Assembly (NCBI GenBank): GCA_050302175.1
Contig: JBNLAN010000009.1
Coordinates: forward strand, 103,392 to 167,391
DNA: 64,000 bases
Direction: 5' to 3'
From: JBNLAN01 sp050302175
Lineage (GTDB): Bacteria > Pseudomonadota > Zetaproteobacteria > Mariprofundales > Mariprofundaceae
A program made the translations under genes and the position numbers. Below, piece by piece: positions 45,209-52,377 of this stretch (position 1 is the stretch's first letter; every line of letters begins with the position of its first letter). Below the pieces are notes generated by a model. The model worked only from the letters and a program-made list of their open reading frames with translations, did not search any database and was not told the origin of the DNA.

Positions 45209-45580
45209 TTACTTTTTACGAATCTCTAATAGTGCCGTTTCGATTTTTGGAGATAAGCCGATTTCATGGCCTTTTGCCAAGGCAGATGACAAAGGTACTG
45301 ACGTATTGATAACTCCCTCACGTGTGCGAACTTTTGCCTGAACGATATAGTCGCCATAAGAAGTTAAGCTCTCTTTGAACTTGTTCTCTTTTTGTCGGAC
45401 TTCACGAACCGGCTCGTAATAAGAATCATCGAGTGTATAGGTAACTGCATAAGTGTCTTCTGGATAGTCCTCAAGGCTCAAGTTGATTTTATAATGTTTA
45501 TTGTTGCCTCGTTCGATAACTACAGGCTCTCCCTGATCATCCAATTCGAACATTGCTTTGATTTCTGGTTTTTGCATCAT
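45209..45580 (-). CDS. Probable pYEATS-domain protein
   Basis: A 123-residue protein that resembles the prokaryotic YEATS-like (pYEATS) domain. The central stretch YAVTYTLDDSYYEPVREVR, then FKESLTSYGDYIVQAKVRT matches the pattern of strand pairs around SFY-P and a YG/WG core. An N-terminal MFELDDQGEPVVIE precedes it. No membrane segment or signal. Its ATG overlaps the stop of the upstream membrane-protein gene (four bases), and an intrinsic terminator follows. pYEATS domains have been linked to conflict and signalling systems; identity here is moderately supported and function is unknown. Confidence 0.5.
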   Translation of the reverse strand: MMQKPEIKAMFELDDQGEPVVIERGNNKHYKINLSLEDYPEDTYAVTYTLDDSYYEPVREVRQKENKFKESLTSYGDYIVQAKVRTREGVINTSVPLSSALAKGHEIGLSPKIETALLEIRKK

Positions 45581-46179
45581 GATTGTACCCCCTGAAGATC
45601 CATTTCATTCGGGTCGACTGGACTCCAGTCACTTTCATAACGTTGACATAACTCTGACACCATTCTGATGGTTTCCGGGCCACAGTCTGGCGCAAAGGGC
45701 AGCCATGGCCATGCATTTGCTTGAATGCTACTGTCAACAGTTGGCCTGATGATTTTCTCTAACAGCTCTGTTAAGGCTGGCATAGGGTCAGCATTTGATA
45801 GTGCGCTTGGCAGTTTGGCTTCAGCGAGGCGAAGTGTTTGCAAATTGCTTTTTGCAAGCACTGCTCTTTTTTGCCCATCTTCTCGGACAAATGCGACTCT
45901 TAGAACTATCCAGAAAATGAGAATGAGTACAGCAGGGAAAAAGAGCTCATTCGGGACTTGTAGAAGGGCATCCTGAAATTTTTCGGGGTTCTCGGTAGCC
46001 ATAAACATATCTACGACGGGAAGACTAACCCCAACAGCGGCAAATGCTGCAGCTATGTCAGTGGTATAGCCAAAAGCAACATGCAGCCGATAGAACCACT
46101 GCTGTCGTAATTTTCGGGCAGATATAAAATAAGGAACTATATCGCGCTCAAGAGCGCGCTTAACTGGATGTCCTGACAT
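45577..46179 (-). CDS. Two-helix membrane protein, unknown, coupled to the pYEATS-like gene
   Basis: A 200-residue protein with two hydrophobic segments: DIAAAFAAVGVSLPVVDMFM (about residues 41-60) and ELFFPAVLILIFWIVLRVAF (about 78-97). A C-terminal soluble region of ~100 residues follows. No known family motif seen. A GGGGAG ribosome site precedes the ATG, and the gene overlaps the pYEATS-like gene by four bases. The pair is transcribed away from the flanking plus-strand genes. A membrane effector or receptor with a cytosolic partner is one reading of this layout. Confidence 0.5.
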   Translation of the reverse strand: MSGHPVKRALERDIVPYFISARKLRQQWFYRLHVAFGYTTDIAAAFAAVGVSLPVVDMFMATENPEKFQDALLQVPNELFFPAVLILIFWIVLRVAFVREDGQKRAVLAKSNLQTLRLAEAKLPSALSNADPMPALTELLEKIIRPTVDSSIQANAWPWLPFAPDCGPETIRMVSELCQRYESDWSPVDPNEMDLQGVQS

Positions 46180-46318
46180 AAGTTACTCCCCATTGGCATG
46201 GTAAATTACACAAATATATGGCAACTTTATAACCTCTATGAGCCTAAAATAAACCAATGATTTACACCAGTCAATAATCCTCTTATTCTTTGGGCGAACA
46301 ACCCAAATAGGAGAAACT

Positions 46319-46624
46319 ATGCCACCTGTAGCCCCAACACCAAGACCGCCGTTGAATATTGTCATCACCACTACGAACACACCGACAGTTTCTTTCGCGG
46401 CAAATATCAAACCACTCTTTACGCCACATGATCGTGATGGGATGTTGAATCACTGCCCTCAGGGCAAGAGCTTTGATTTGCACGACTACGACCAGGTAAA
46501 AGCAAGAGCAGACAAAATGTTACGGGAGTTGGTTGCCCGTGAAATGCCAAAAGGTGGCCCCGCTTGGGACCGAGATGAGCTTCAACTTTTCGCTTATTGG
46601 ATAAATCAAGGCATGCACCCATAA
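46319..46624 (+). CDS. Small protein with an FxxxIKPLF / MP-x(n)-WI-x2-GM pattern
   Basis: A 101-residue protein. The part FAANIKPLFTPHDRDGML, FDLHDYDQVKARADKMLREL, then MPKGGPAWDRDEL and FAYWINQGM has the pattern of short proteins and c-type cytochrome-like domains that end with a MPxG...WI-x2-GM segment, but it has no CxxCH haem motif. The first ~25 residues are Pro/Thr-rich. An AGGAG site precedes the ATG. Its function is unknown; similar proteins are known to me only as uncharacterised. It lies divergent from the pYEATS pair. Confidence 0.5.
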   Translation: MPPVAPTPRPPLNIVITTTNTPTVSFAANIKPLFTPHDRDGMLNHCPQGKSFDLHDYDQVKARADKMLRELVAREMPKGGPAWDRDELQLFAYWINQGMHP

Positions 46625-46971
46625 GTGATGTTACCTAAAAAGGGGGCAGAAATTAGACAACATGGAGTGGCTGGCAAAAATTGATTTGATTGCTCCTATA
46701 TTCATACTGCTGTCTGCCCCCTCGTAGAGGCCGCCGAATTTAAGACTTCATCTTTAATGAGGGGGCTCTATTTCATTTCGGCTGAATGGTTTCAGGGCAT
46801 TCATCGCTCTTGCCGCACCCTAGATATTTGAGATTACTATGATTCGATATTGTTGCCGGGGGGGATAGTTCAGCCGTAATGACAGTGGTTAATGTTGTTC
46901 TCAAGCTTACTCGTGTGCTAGAGAAGAAGTGAAAAAACCAGACGAAATAACGGATAAATAGAAGAGGGAAT
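46625..46971. other. Gene-free gap holding a palindromic element
   Basis: No supported gene is seen in these 347 bases. A perfect inverted repeat, GGGGGCAGA at 46642-46650 and TCTGCCCCC at 46713-46721, encloses 62 bases. The GGGGGCAGA ends resemble those of REP-like or miniature palindromic elements. The interior could encode a 21-residue peptide (MEWLAKID...), which I do not trust as a gene. Confidence 0.4.
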
Positions 46972-47931
46972 ATGCCTGGAACATTTGCTCATATGCTCGC
47001 ATCGCAAACTGCCGCAAGACGGGTGAAAAAAGATGATCACTTTCATTGGAAATGTATGAAGCAGCCTATTTGGTTGAGGGCAGGTTCGGTCGCCCCAGAT
47101 TACCCATATTTACACTGGATGGGGATGAACCATGTCTCGAGTTCATGGGCCGATCTAATGCACTATGAAAATACCGGTGATGTAGTGCGAGCTGGGGCAT
47201 CCATACTTGCGAGTGAATTTCCGGCAGACAAGAGCGCTGAAGAGGAAAGGCAATTTTATCGCAAAGCGGCCTGGCTTTTTGGATACCTGTCTCATGTGAT
47301 TCTGGATGTCGCTATCCATCCCGTTGTAAGAGCGATTGTCGGTAACTATGACGAAAACAAACTCGAGCATAGAAAATGTGAGATGTATCAGGATGCGTAC
47401 ATCTTTAAACAAATAAAAAACATAGAATTAGTAAATACAGAATGGACCGATACATTAGTGGCGATCTCATCGGATGATGAGAAATTCCATGGGCCTACGA
47501 AAATACTATGGAGTAAAATGCTAAGGCAAGTCCATGGGTCGAGTATGGCGTTGGATATTGATGCCTGGCATCAAGCCTATATAAAGATATTGGATGCAGC
47601 GGATATAGACACGCTGTTTTTCAGACATGCACTGGCTGAAGGTGCAACGTCATATGTAAAAGTCGAATATATTGATGATGCGGCAATGGATAAGTTTATA
47701 TTGGACATCGCCACTCCTACCAAAAAACCGTTTCCTGGCGACGATGCCATAGACTATGAGGAAGTTTTTCAATTTGGAGTGAGAAATATTCTTAAGTACT
47801 GGAAAATGCTTTCTGGCGCCATTCAGGGGACGGCTGATCCTGCTATGACAGAATTATTAAACTGGAATTTGGATACTGGAATACCGCAAGAGGAGGACCA
47901 AGAGAATGGTGTACCAACTTTCTGGAAGTAA
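46972..47931 (+). CDS. Zinc-dependent phospholipase C-like protein
   Basis: A 319-residue protein of the zinc-dependent phospholipase C family. The start MPGTFAHMLASQTAAR, RAGSVAPDYPYLHWMG, WADLMHYENTGD and the metal-type helix FGYLSHVILDVAIHPVVRAIVGNY with many His/Asp residues fit this family. No signal peptide is seen, so it may be cytosolic. A GAGGGAAT ribosome site precedes the ATG. It overlaps the next gene by 26 bases. Substrate is unknown. Base composition is low-GC, like the rest of this patch. Confidence 0.75.
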   Translation: MPGTFAHMLASQTAARRVKKDDHFHWKCMKQPIWLRAGSVAPDYPYLHWMGMNHVSSSWADLMHYENTGDVVRAGASILASEFPADKSAEEERQFYRKAAWLFGYLSHVILDVAIHPVVRAIVGNYDENKLEHRKCEMYQDAYIFKQIKNIELVNTEWTDTLVAISSDDEKFHGPTKILWSKMLRQVHGSSMALDIDAWHQAYIKILDAADIDTLFFRHALAEGATSYVKVEYIDDAAMDKFILDIATPTKKPFPGDDAIDYEEVFQFGVRNILKYWKMLSGAIQGTADPAMTELLNWNLDTGIPQEEDQENGVPTFWK

Positions 47932-48337
47932 GTACTACTTTGTTGCGCTGGCTTTCATCGCGGCATTTGTAATATCGGGCTGTGACGAAGCGGACAGTTA
48001 TGAAGAAAAAACGATGGGTGAATTGGCAATGGTCGCAGAAGATGCCATGAGCAATATTGAAGACGAATACGATGGAAAGGTTCAACCTGCCCGCCTTGAA
48101 GAAGCGACGATCCGCGAAATATATGCGGAAAAACATCTTCCTTTTCATAAAGCGTTCGATAAAACGGACATAGCAATCGTGACCGATGGCGAATACGAAG
48201 GGGTTGTAGTCTGGGATACGAAGAATAGGAGAAAACTTCTTCAAGATCTGAATTGCACAGACGTAATCGACGATCAGGCTTGGAAAAGCGAAGTGTATGG
48301 CGATCAATTTACACTCGATTTCTCAGTCTGTTACTAA
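47906..48337 (+). CDS. Small lipoprotein, unknown function
   Basis: A 143-residue protein with a signal peptide and lipobox: YYFVALAFIAAFVISGC ends at Cys ~27. The residue after the cysteine is Asp, which in Gammaproteobacteria tends to keep lipoproteins in the inner membrane. The mature part (EEKTMGELAMVAEDA, EYDGKVQPARLEEA, EYEGVVVWDTKNRRKL) is not recognised. It has a GAGGAGG ribosome site inside the phospholipase-like gene and overlaps it by 26 bases, so the two are probably expressed together. Confidence 0.6.
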   Translation: MVYQLSGSKYYFVALAFIAAFVISGCDEADSYEEKTMGELAMVAEDAMSNIEDEYDGKVQPARLEEATIREIYAEKHLPFHKAFDKTDIAIVTDGEYEGVVVWDTKNRRKLLQDLNCTDVIDDQAWKSEVYGDQFTLDFSVCY

Positions 48338-48497
48338 ATGTGGCTACAGTGTTGGTAGATTGTACTACGAGAGGCAAATGAAGGTTGAAAGACTTTATGT
48401 GTATGAATGAAATTATTGTATTCAATAACAACACTCATTGAATAAGTGCTTGTATCAAGTGTTCTGAACCGTTCTGATTTGGGACACATGCTTATGC

Positions 48498-48525
48498 AAA
48501 AGGCGGCTTCGGCCGCCTTTTCTTT
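48498..48525 (+). terminator. Intrinsic terminator
   Basis: AAAAGGCGGC and GCCGCCTTTT around a TTCG loop, followed by CTTTT. It lies about 160 bases after the lipoprotein gene and just before the phosphatase gene. The hairpin can act in both directions. Confidence 0.7.
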
Positions 48526-48563
48526 TGGCTTGCCGGGAAACCCCGGTCGGCTAGAGTGAATTG

Positions 48564-49133
48564 ATGCGTCACCTGAAACTTGCCCTGATTCTGGGGCTGA
48601 CACTGCTGGCAACTGGTGTCGAGGCTGCCGAGCCGCGTTTGCGCCCTGCAACGTGGGCAACTTCGATTATCTCCGACCAGCTGGAGAACTGGTACAAGGT
48701 GGACGATCGACTCTATCGTAGCGAGCAGCCGGATGCAGAAGCGATGGCTGAGATTGAGGCCTTTGGCATTAAGCGGGTACTGAACCTGCGCGAATACCAT
48801 ACCGACGATGATGAAGTCGAGGGCAGGCGGTTACAGACCTTTCATGTGCCTATCGATACCAGCCACATCAATGACGATCATGTGGTGGCCGCGCTGCGTG
48901 TTATCCTGGCATCGAAGGAGCCGATATTGGTGCACTGCTGGCATGGCGCGGATCGCACCGGTACCGTGATCGCCATGTATCGCATCATTGTTCAGGGTTG
49001 GAGTCGTGAAGCTGCCATCGATGAGCTGGTGCACGGCGGCTATCACTATCATGCCGTGTTCGACAATATCATCACCTATCTCAAACAGGTCGACATCAAG
49101 GCCATCCGCAAGCGATTAAAGTCCAAAGCCTGA
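48564..49133 (+). CDS. Secreted dual-specificity/tyrosine-type phosphatase
   Basis: A 189-residue protein with a signal peptide (RHLKLALILGLTLLATGVEA) and a DSP-like phosphatase domain. The P-loop is HCWHGADRTG (HCx5R) with the general acid region before it, in PIDTSHINDDHV. The substrate-facing loop LYRSEQPDAEAMAEIEAFGI is typical of the periplasmic DSP family. It is probably periplasmic. Similar enzymes act on phospholipids or phosphoproteins. The start is the ATG after the TTG of an otherwise longer frame. Confidence 0.8.
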   Translation: MRHLKLALILGLTLLATGVEAAEPRLRPATWATSIISDQLENWYKVDDRLYRSEQPDAEAMAEIEAFGIKRVLNLREYHTDDDEVEGRRLQTFHVPIDTSHINDDHVVAALRVILASKEPILVHCWHGADRTGTVIAMYRIIVQGWSREAAIDELVHGGYHYHAVFDNIITYLKQVDIKAIRKRLKSKA

Positions 49134-49181
49134 AACCTGGCGTGCGCTGACAGGCAGTGCCCTGTTTTAACTAATTCGGTG

Positions 49182-49187
49182 TATAAT
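49182..49187 (+). promoter_or_regulatory. Candidate -10 element of the SYLF gene
   Basis: A consensus TATAAT about 40 bases before the SYLF-domain gene, without a convincing -35. Motif match only. Confidence 0.35.
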
Positions 49188-49227
49188 AAGATTCACCCTG
49201 ATGAAACGGCAGATGACGGAGGCCGAT

Positions 49228-49776
49228 ATGGATATTATTAAGCAATTCGGGATTTTATGGATGATTGTTGTACTGCTGGCGCCGCTACCGACGCAGGCTG
49301 CGAGCAAGGCTGAGATCGACGCCAAGGTAAAGGCTACGCTGGTCGAGTTCTACGATACGGTTAAAGGCGGCAAGGAGTTGGCAGGCAAGGCGCATGGCGT
49401 GCTGGTGTTTCCTGAAATTATCAAAGGTGGTGTCGGGATTGGTGGCGAATATGGCGAAGGAGCCTTGCTGATCAAGGGCAAGACCGTCGATTATTACAAC
49501 ACGATTGCAGCTTCGGTCGGCCTTCAGTTCGGGGCACAGTTCAAATCTCAGGTTATTTTATTTATGACTGCCTCGGCTTTGAAAAAATTCCGTAACAGCA
49601 AAGGCTGGAAGGCGGGGGTCGATGGCAGCGTGGCGCTGGCAACGCTGGGGGCGGACGGTTACGTAGATACCGAGACAGCCAGGAAGGCGATCATTGGCTT
49701 TATTTTTTCCAATAAAGGGCTGATGTATAGCCTCACCTTTGAAGGTGCCAAGATGAGCAAAATCAAGCGGAAGTAA
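49228..49776 (+). CDS. SYLF/Ysc84-domain lipid-binding protein
   Basis: A 182-residue secreted protein. The start is the ATG five bases after GGAGG and gives a signal peptide IIKQFGILWMIVVLLAPLPTQA. The SYLF (YSC84) domain follows: AHGVLVFPEIIKGGVGIGGEYGEGALL, YNTIAASVGLQFGAQ and SQVILFMTASALKKFRNS. The family binds lipids and sits in the periplasm or membrane in bacteria. Two in-frame ATG codons lie further upstream. It is close to the following small gene. Confidence 0.85.
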   Translation: MDIIKQFGILWMIVVLLAPLPTQAASKAEIDAKVKATLVEFYDTVKGGKELAGKAHGVLVFPEIIKGGVGIGGEYGEGALLIKGKTVDYYNTIAASVGLQFGAQFKSQVILFMTASALKKFRNSKGWKAGVDGSVALATLGADGYVDTETARKAIIGFIFSNKGLMYSLTFEGAKMSKIKRK

Positions 49777-49784
49777 TTTCAGCC

Positions 49785-49982
49785 TTGAATCCTGAAAACC
49801 TGAGTGCCGAGGCCTTAAGCTTGTTCAACCATTTTTCCGAAGATGGCCGACGTGAGGCTGTTACGCTCTCTGAAACGCTCCCGGAGGATGAAGCCGTCTA
49901 TATCGTGGCGCTACGCAGTATGCCGGAGACAGAACGGCGCAAGCTTATTTTTGCGCTCAGCCGCAAAAAGTGGGATTTATAG
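49785..49982 (+). CDS. Small conserved-looking protein
   Basis: A 65-residue protein starting with TTG nine bases after the SYLF gene. It is helical and charged (SEDGRREAVTLSETLPEDEA, SMPETERRKLIFALSRKKW). No family is recognised. A ribosome site is not obvious, so translation is uncertain, but base composition and position look like a real gene. Confidence 0.4.
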   Translation: MNPENLSAEALSLFNHFSEDGRREAVTLSETLPEDEAVYIVALRSMPETERRKLIFALSRKKWDL

Positions 49983-49991
49983 GGAGGGAGG

Positions 49992-50393
49992 TTATTTCTC
50001 TGACCATAGGTGTGGCGAACGCCAGCCGTACTGGTAGAGAGCGATATAGAACGGAAATATCAGCAATACCCATCCAGCCAGAAGCGCGAGCATTTCACTT
50101 GGCATGGTCATTTGTGCAAGCAGATGCCACTCCCCGGCCAGGCCGATGATGGGACTGATGATTTGGATGCCGATGCATAAAAGCAGCAGGGCTTGCCACA
50201 GGAATGCCTCGCCGATGCTTTTTTCGAATGCGAACCCATACAATCCCAGTGCCCCGGCAGGCCAAAGCATGATTTCGATATAGTCGAATATGTCATTGGG
50301 TGTTGTATTGTCGTGGAAGGCAAAAAACTCCGCAGCGGTGGCAGTGCAGAGGCCAAGCCAGAAAACGAAATAGATCCTCCAGAATATTTTCAT
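49992..50393 (-). CDS. Four-helix membrane protein, unknown
   Basis: A 133-residue protein with about four hydrophobic segments (for example IFWRIYFVFWLGLCTATAAEFF and LAQMTMPSEMLALLAGWVLLIF). No catalytic motif or known family seen. It lies between the small gene and the start of the serB gene region, on the minus strand. Confidence 0.45.
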   Translation of the reverse strand: MKIFWRIYFVFWLGLCTATAAEFFAFHDNTTPNDIFDYIEIMLWPAGALGLYGFAFEKSIGEAFLWQALLLLCIGIQIISPIIGLAGEWHLLAQMTMPSEMLALLAGWVLLIFPFYIALYQYGWRSPHLWSEK

Positions 50394-50417
50394 GGTCGGG
50401 AATCTATAAGGTGCTCA

Positions 50418-51080
50418 TCAGAGAAGAGCAAGCACCTTCTCAAGCCCTCCCTCGTTAATGGCATAGGCTGCTTCCGCCTGCACCTTCGGCTTGGCGTGGA
50501 AGGCGATGCCCATGCCGGCAGCCCGGATCATCGGCAGGTCATTGGCACCATCGCCGATGGCGATGGTCTGCCGCATCGGGATATCGAAAATCTCCGCCTG
50601 TTCGAGCAGGCAGCGGCGCTTGGTTTCGGCATCGACGATATCGCCCAATACGGCGCCGGTCAGTTTGCCGTGGTGAATCTCCAGCACATTGGAGCGGGTG
50701 AAGTCGAGGCTGAGTTTCGCTTTCAACTTGTCGGTGAAGTAGGTGAAACCGCCGGAGACAAGGCCCACCTTCCAGCCATGCGATTTCAACGTAGTGATCA
50801 GCTTCTCGGCACCATCGGTAAGCTCGACTCGTTCGGTATAGACGGTCTCGAGTACGGATGCATCCAGCCCCGCCAGCAGTTGCACACGGCTGGTCAGCGA
50901 AGCAGCAAAATCGAGCTCGCCGCGCATGGCGCGCTCGGTGATTTCGGCAATTTGCGCCTTGATGCCGAGGAAATCGGCAATTTCGTCGATGCATTCGCAC
51001 TGGATCAGGGTTGAGTCCATATCCATGAACAGCAGGCCGGGTTGACTTAAGGTAGGGCGTGGGTTCGTCATGCACGGCAT
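50418..51080 (-). CDS. serB: Phosphoserine phosphatase
   Basis: A 220-residue HAD-superfamily enzyme that removes phosphate from phosphoserine in serine synthesis. The nucleophile motif is LLFMDMDSTLIQCECIDEIA, then VGLVSGGFTYFTDKLKAKL, and GDGANDLPMIRAAGMGIAFHAKP supplies the metal and lysine positions. Length is shorter than E. coli SerB because there is no long N-terminal ACT-like part. An ATG three codons in (51071) is an equally plausible start. Confidence 0.93.
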   Translation of the reverse strand: MPCMTNPRPTLSQPGLLFMDMDSTLIQCECIDEIADFLGIKAQIAEITERAMRGELDFAASLTSRVQLLAGLDASVLETVYTERVELTDGAEKLITTLKSHGWKVGLVSGGFTYFTDKLKAKLSLDFTRSNVLEIHHGKLTGAVLGDIVDAETKRRCLLEQAEIFDIPMRQTIAIGDGANDLPMIRAAGMGIAFHAKPKVQAEAAYAINEGGLEKVLALL

Positions 51081-51174
51081 GTTGCCAGCACCTGCGGCGA
51101 AAGGAAAATGCAGATTGATTCATCGGTTCCAATAGCCGAGTTTACGCAAGATTAGGAATACGCAGGAGACGCTT

Positions 51175-51504
51175 ATGGGATATCTCTATCTGTCACTGGC
51201 TATCGTTGCGGAAGTTATCGGTACGAGTGCGTTAAAAGCTTCGGAGGAGTTTACGAGGTTCTGGCCAAGTGTCGCCGTGGTGTTTGGGTACTGTACTGCC
51301 TTCTATTTTCTTTCTCTGGTATTGAAAACGATCGACATTGGTGTTGCCTATGCTATTTGGGGCGGGGCTGGCATTGCCCTGATTGCTCTCGTAGGCGCTG
51401 TGGTGTTTAAGCAGGTTCCTGATGCTCCTGCCATGATCGGCATGGGGTTGATTATCGCCGGGATTGTAGTGATTCAGCTGTTTTCAAAAACTGCCGGGCA
51501 CTGA
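51175..51504 (+). CDS. SMR family small multidrug transporter
   Basis: A 109-residue protein with four membrane helices. The essential glutamate (Glu13, in IVAEVIGT) matches EmrE Glu14, and AYAIWGGAGIALIALVG is the conserved helix 3. A GGAGA-type site precedes the ATG. It would export cationic compounds or guanidinium using the proton gradient; the substrate is not readable. Confidence 0.9.
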   Translation: MGYLYLSLAIVAEVIGTSALKASEEFTRFWPSVAVVFGYCTAFYFLSLVLKTIDIGVAYAIWGGAGIALIALVGAVVFKQVPDAPAMIGMGLIIAGIVVIQLFSKTAGH

Positions 51505-51576
51505 ATGCCCGTGTTCATACGTTGATTCCGACAGACCGATGACGGAGATTGTGGTATACCGAAGGAGAACATCGCC

Positions 51577-52119
51577 GTGGGCAAGAAACTGAAAAAGAAT
51601 AGAAGCTACGCCAGACCGATTCTGATCGGTCTGATGGGCGCCGGCAAAAGCAGGATCGGTAAAGGGCTTGCTAGTTTCCTGCAAATTCCGCTACTCGATC
51701 TGGATGAGATGATTGTGGCCGAAGTGGGTTGTTCTATACCGGATATTTTCGAAAAGCAGGGTGAGCAGGCTTTCCGTAAGCTGGAAAGCGAGATGTTGAA
51801 GCGTGTGATTGCCGAGAACGCGGTGATTGCCACCGGCGGCGGCATTGTCGAAGCGCCTGCAAATCGCAAGATTTTGAAGGAGCATCCTCCGGTGATTTGG
51901 TTGAAAGCATCACCCGAATATCTGGCTCGCCGTATCGATGGCGACAGCAATCGCCCGTTGATTGCACAGGGCGATACACTGAAAAAGCTGCAAGAGCTTG
52001 CAGAGCGGCGTTATCCTCTTTATGAGGAGTGTGCTGATCTGGTGGTGCCGCGCGAATTCATGAAAAAGAAGGAAGCGATGCGTATGATTCTTCGTTTTCT
52101 TGCCAAGTGGGAGAAGTAA
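51577..52119 (+). CDS. aroK: Shikimate kinase
   Basis: A 180-residue P-loop kinase for aromatic amino acid synthesis. The P-loop GLMGAGKS is at residues 18-25, the shikimate-binding DLDEMI and FRKLESEM follow, and VIATGGGIV is the conserved strand. RPLI and the C-terminal ERRYPLYEECADLVV are typical. It starts with GTG. Unlike many genomes, aroB is not directly downstream; a convergent mfd gene follows instead. Confidence 0.93.
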   Translation: MGKKLKKNRSYARPILIGLMGAGKSRIGKGLASFLQIPLLDLDEMIVAEVGCSIPDIFEKQGEQAFRKLESEMLKRVIAENAVIATGGGIVEAPANRKILKEHPPVIWLKASPEYLARRIDGDSNRPLIAQGDTLKKLQELAERRYPLYEECADLVVPREFMKKKEAMRMILRFLAKWEK

Positions 52120-52134
52120 AGCCTGCATAGGTCA

Positions 52135-52162
52135 CTTCTTTCTTGCGCGGCCAAGAAAGAAG
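52135..52162. terminator. Perfect inverted repeat between convergent aroK and mfd
   Basis: CTTCTTTCTTG and CAAGAAAGAAG (11-bp arms, 6-base loop) form a strong hairpin 15 bases after the aroK stop. No long T-run follows on either strand. It may be a terminator or a repeat family element. Confidence 0.5.
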
Positions 52163-52299
52163 CAAAGAAGGCCGCCCGCAAGGCCGATACGTGTTCCTCT
52201 CAGCCGGGTCGAAAACGGGCGGGAAATAGAACTTCGAATTTCCTGCTGACCCGTTTTCTCCGCCGCCTGCTCGGTGCATCGGCAAGCGGGAGTCATTCT

Positions 52300-52370
52300 T
52301 CCTTTGCGAAACGCTGCGTCCTTTGCGGTGGAAGTCTCTTCCTCTGTGTACCCCTGTGTCCTTTGTGGTG
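52300..52370. repeat. Pair of diverged 31-base direct repeats
   Basis: Two related units (52300-52330 and 52340-52370) share TCCT at the start, GCGTCCTTTGCGGTG / GTGTCCTTTGTGGTG at the end, and are 40 bases apart. The GCGTCCTTTGCGGTG phrase is one I recognise as a common intergenic repeat in many bacteria. They lie just before the mfd stop. Confidence 0.5.
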
Positions 52371-52377
52371 ATTTTTT

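Noticed and set aside
46183..46410. Minus-strand frame of 75 codons opposite the small MP-x-GW-type gene
   Set aside because: It overlaps a better-supported plus-strand gene with a ribosome site and recognisable pattern.
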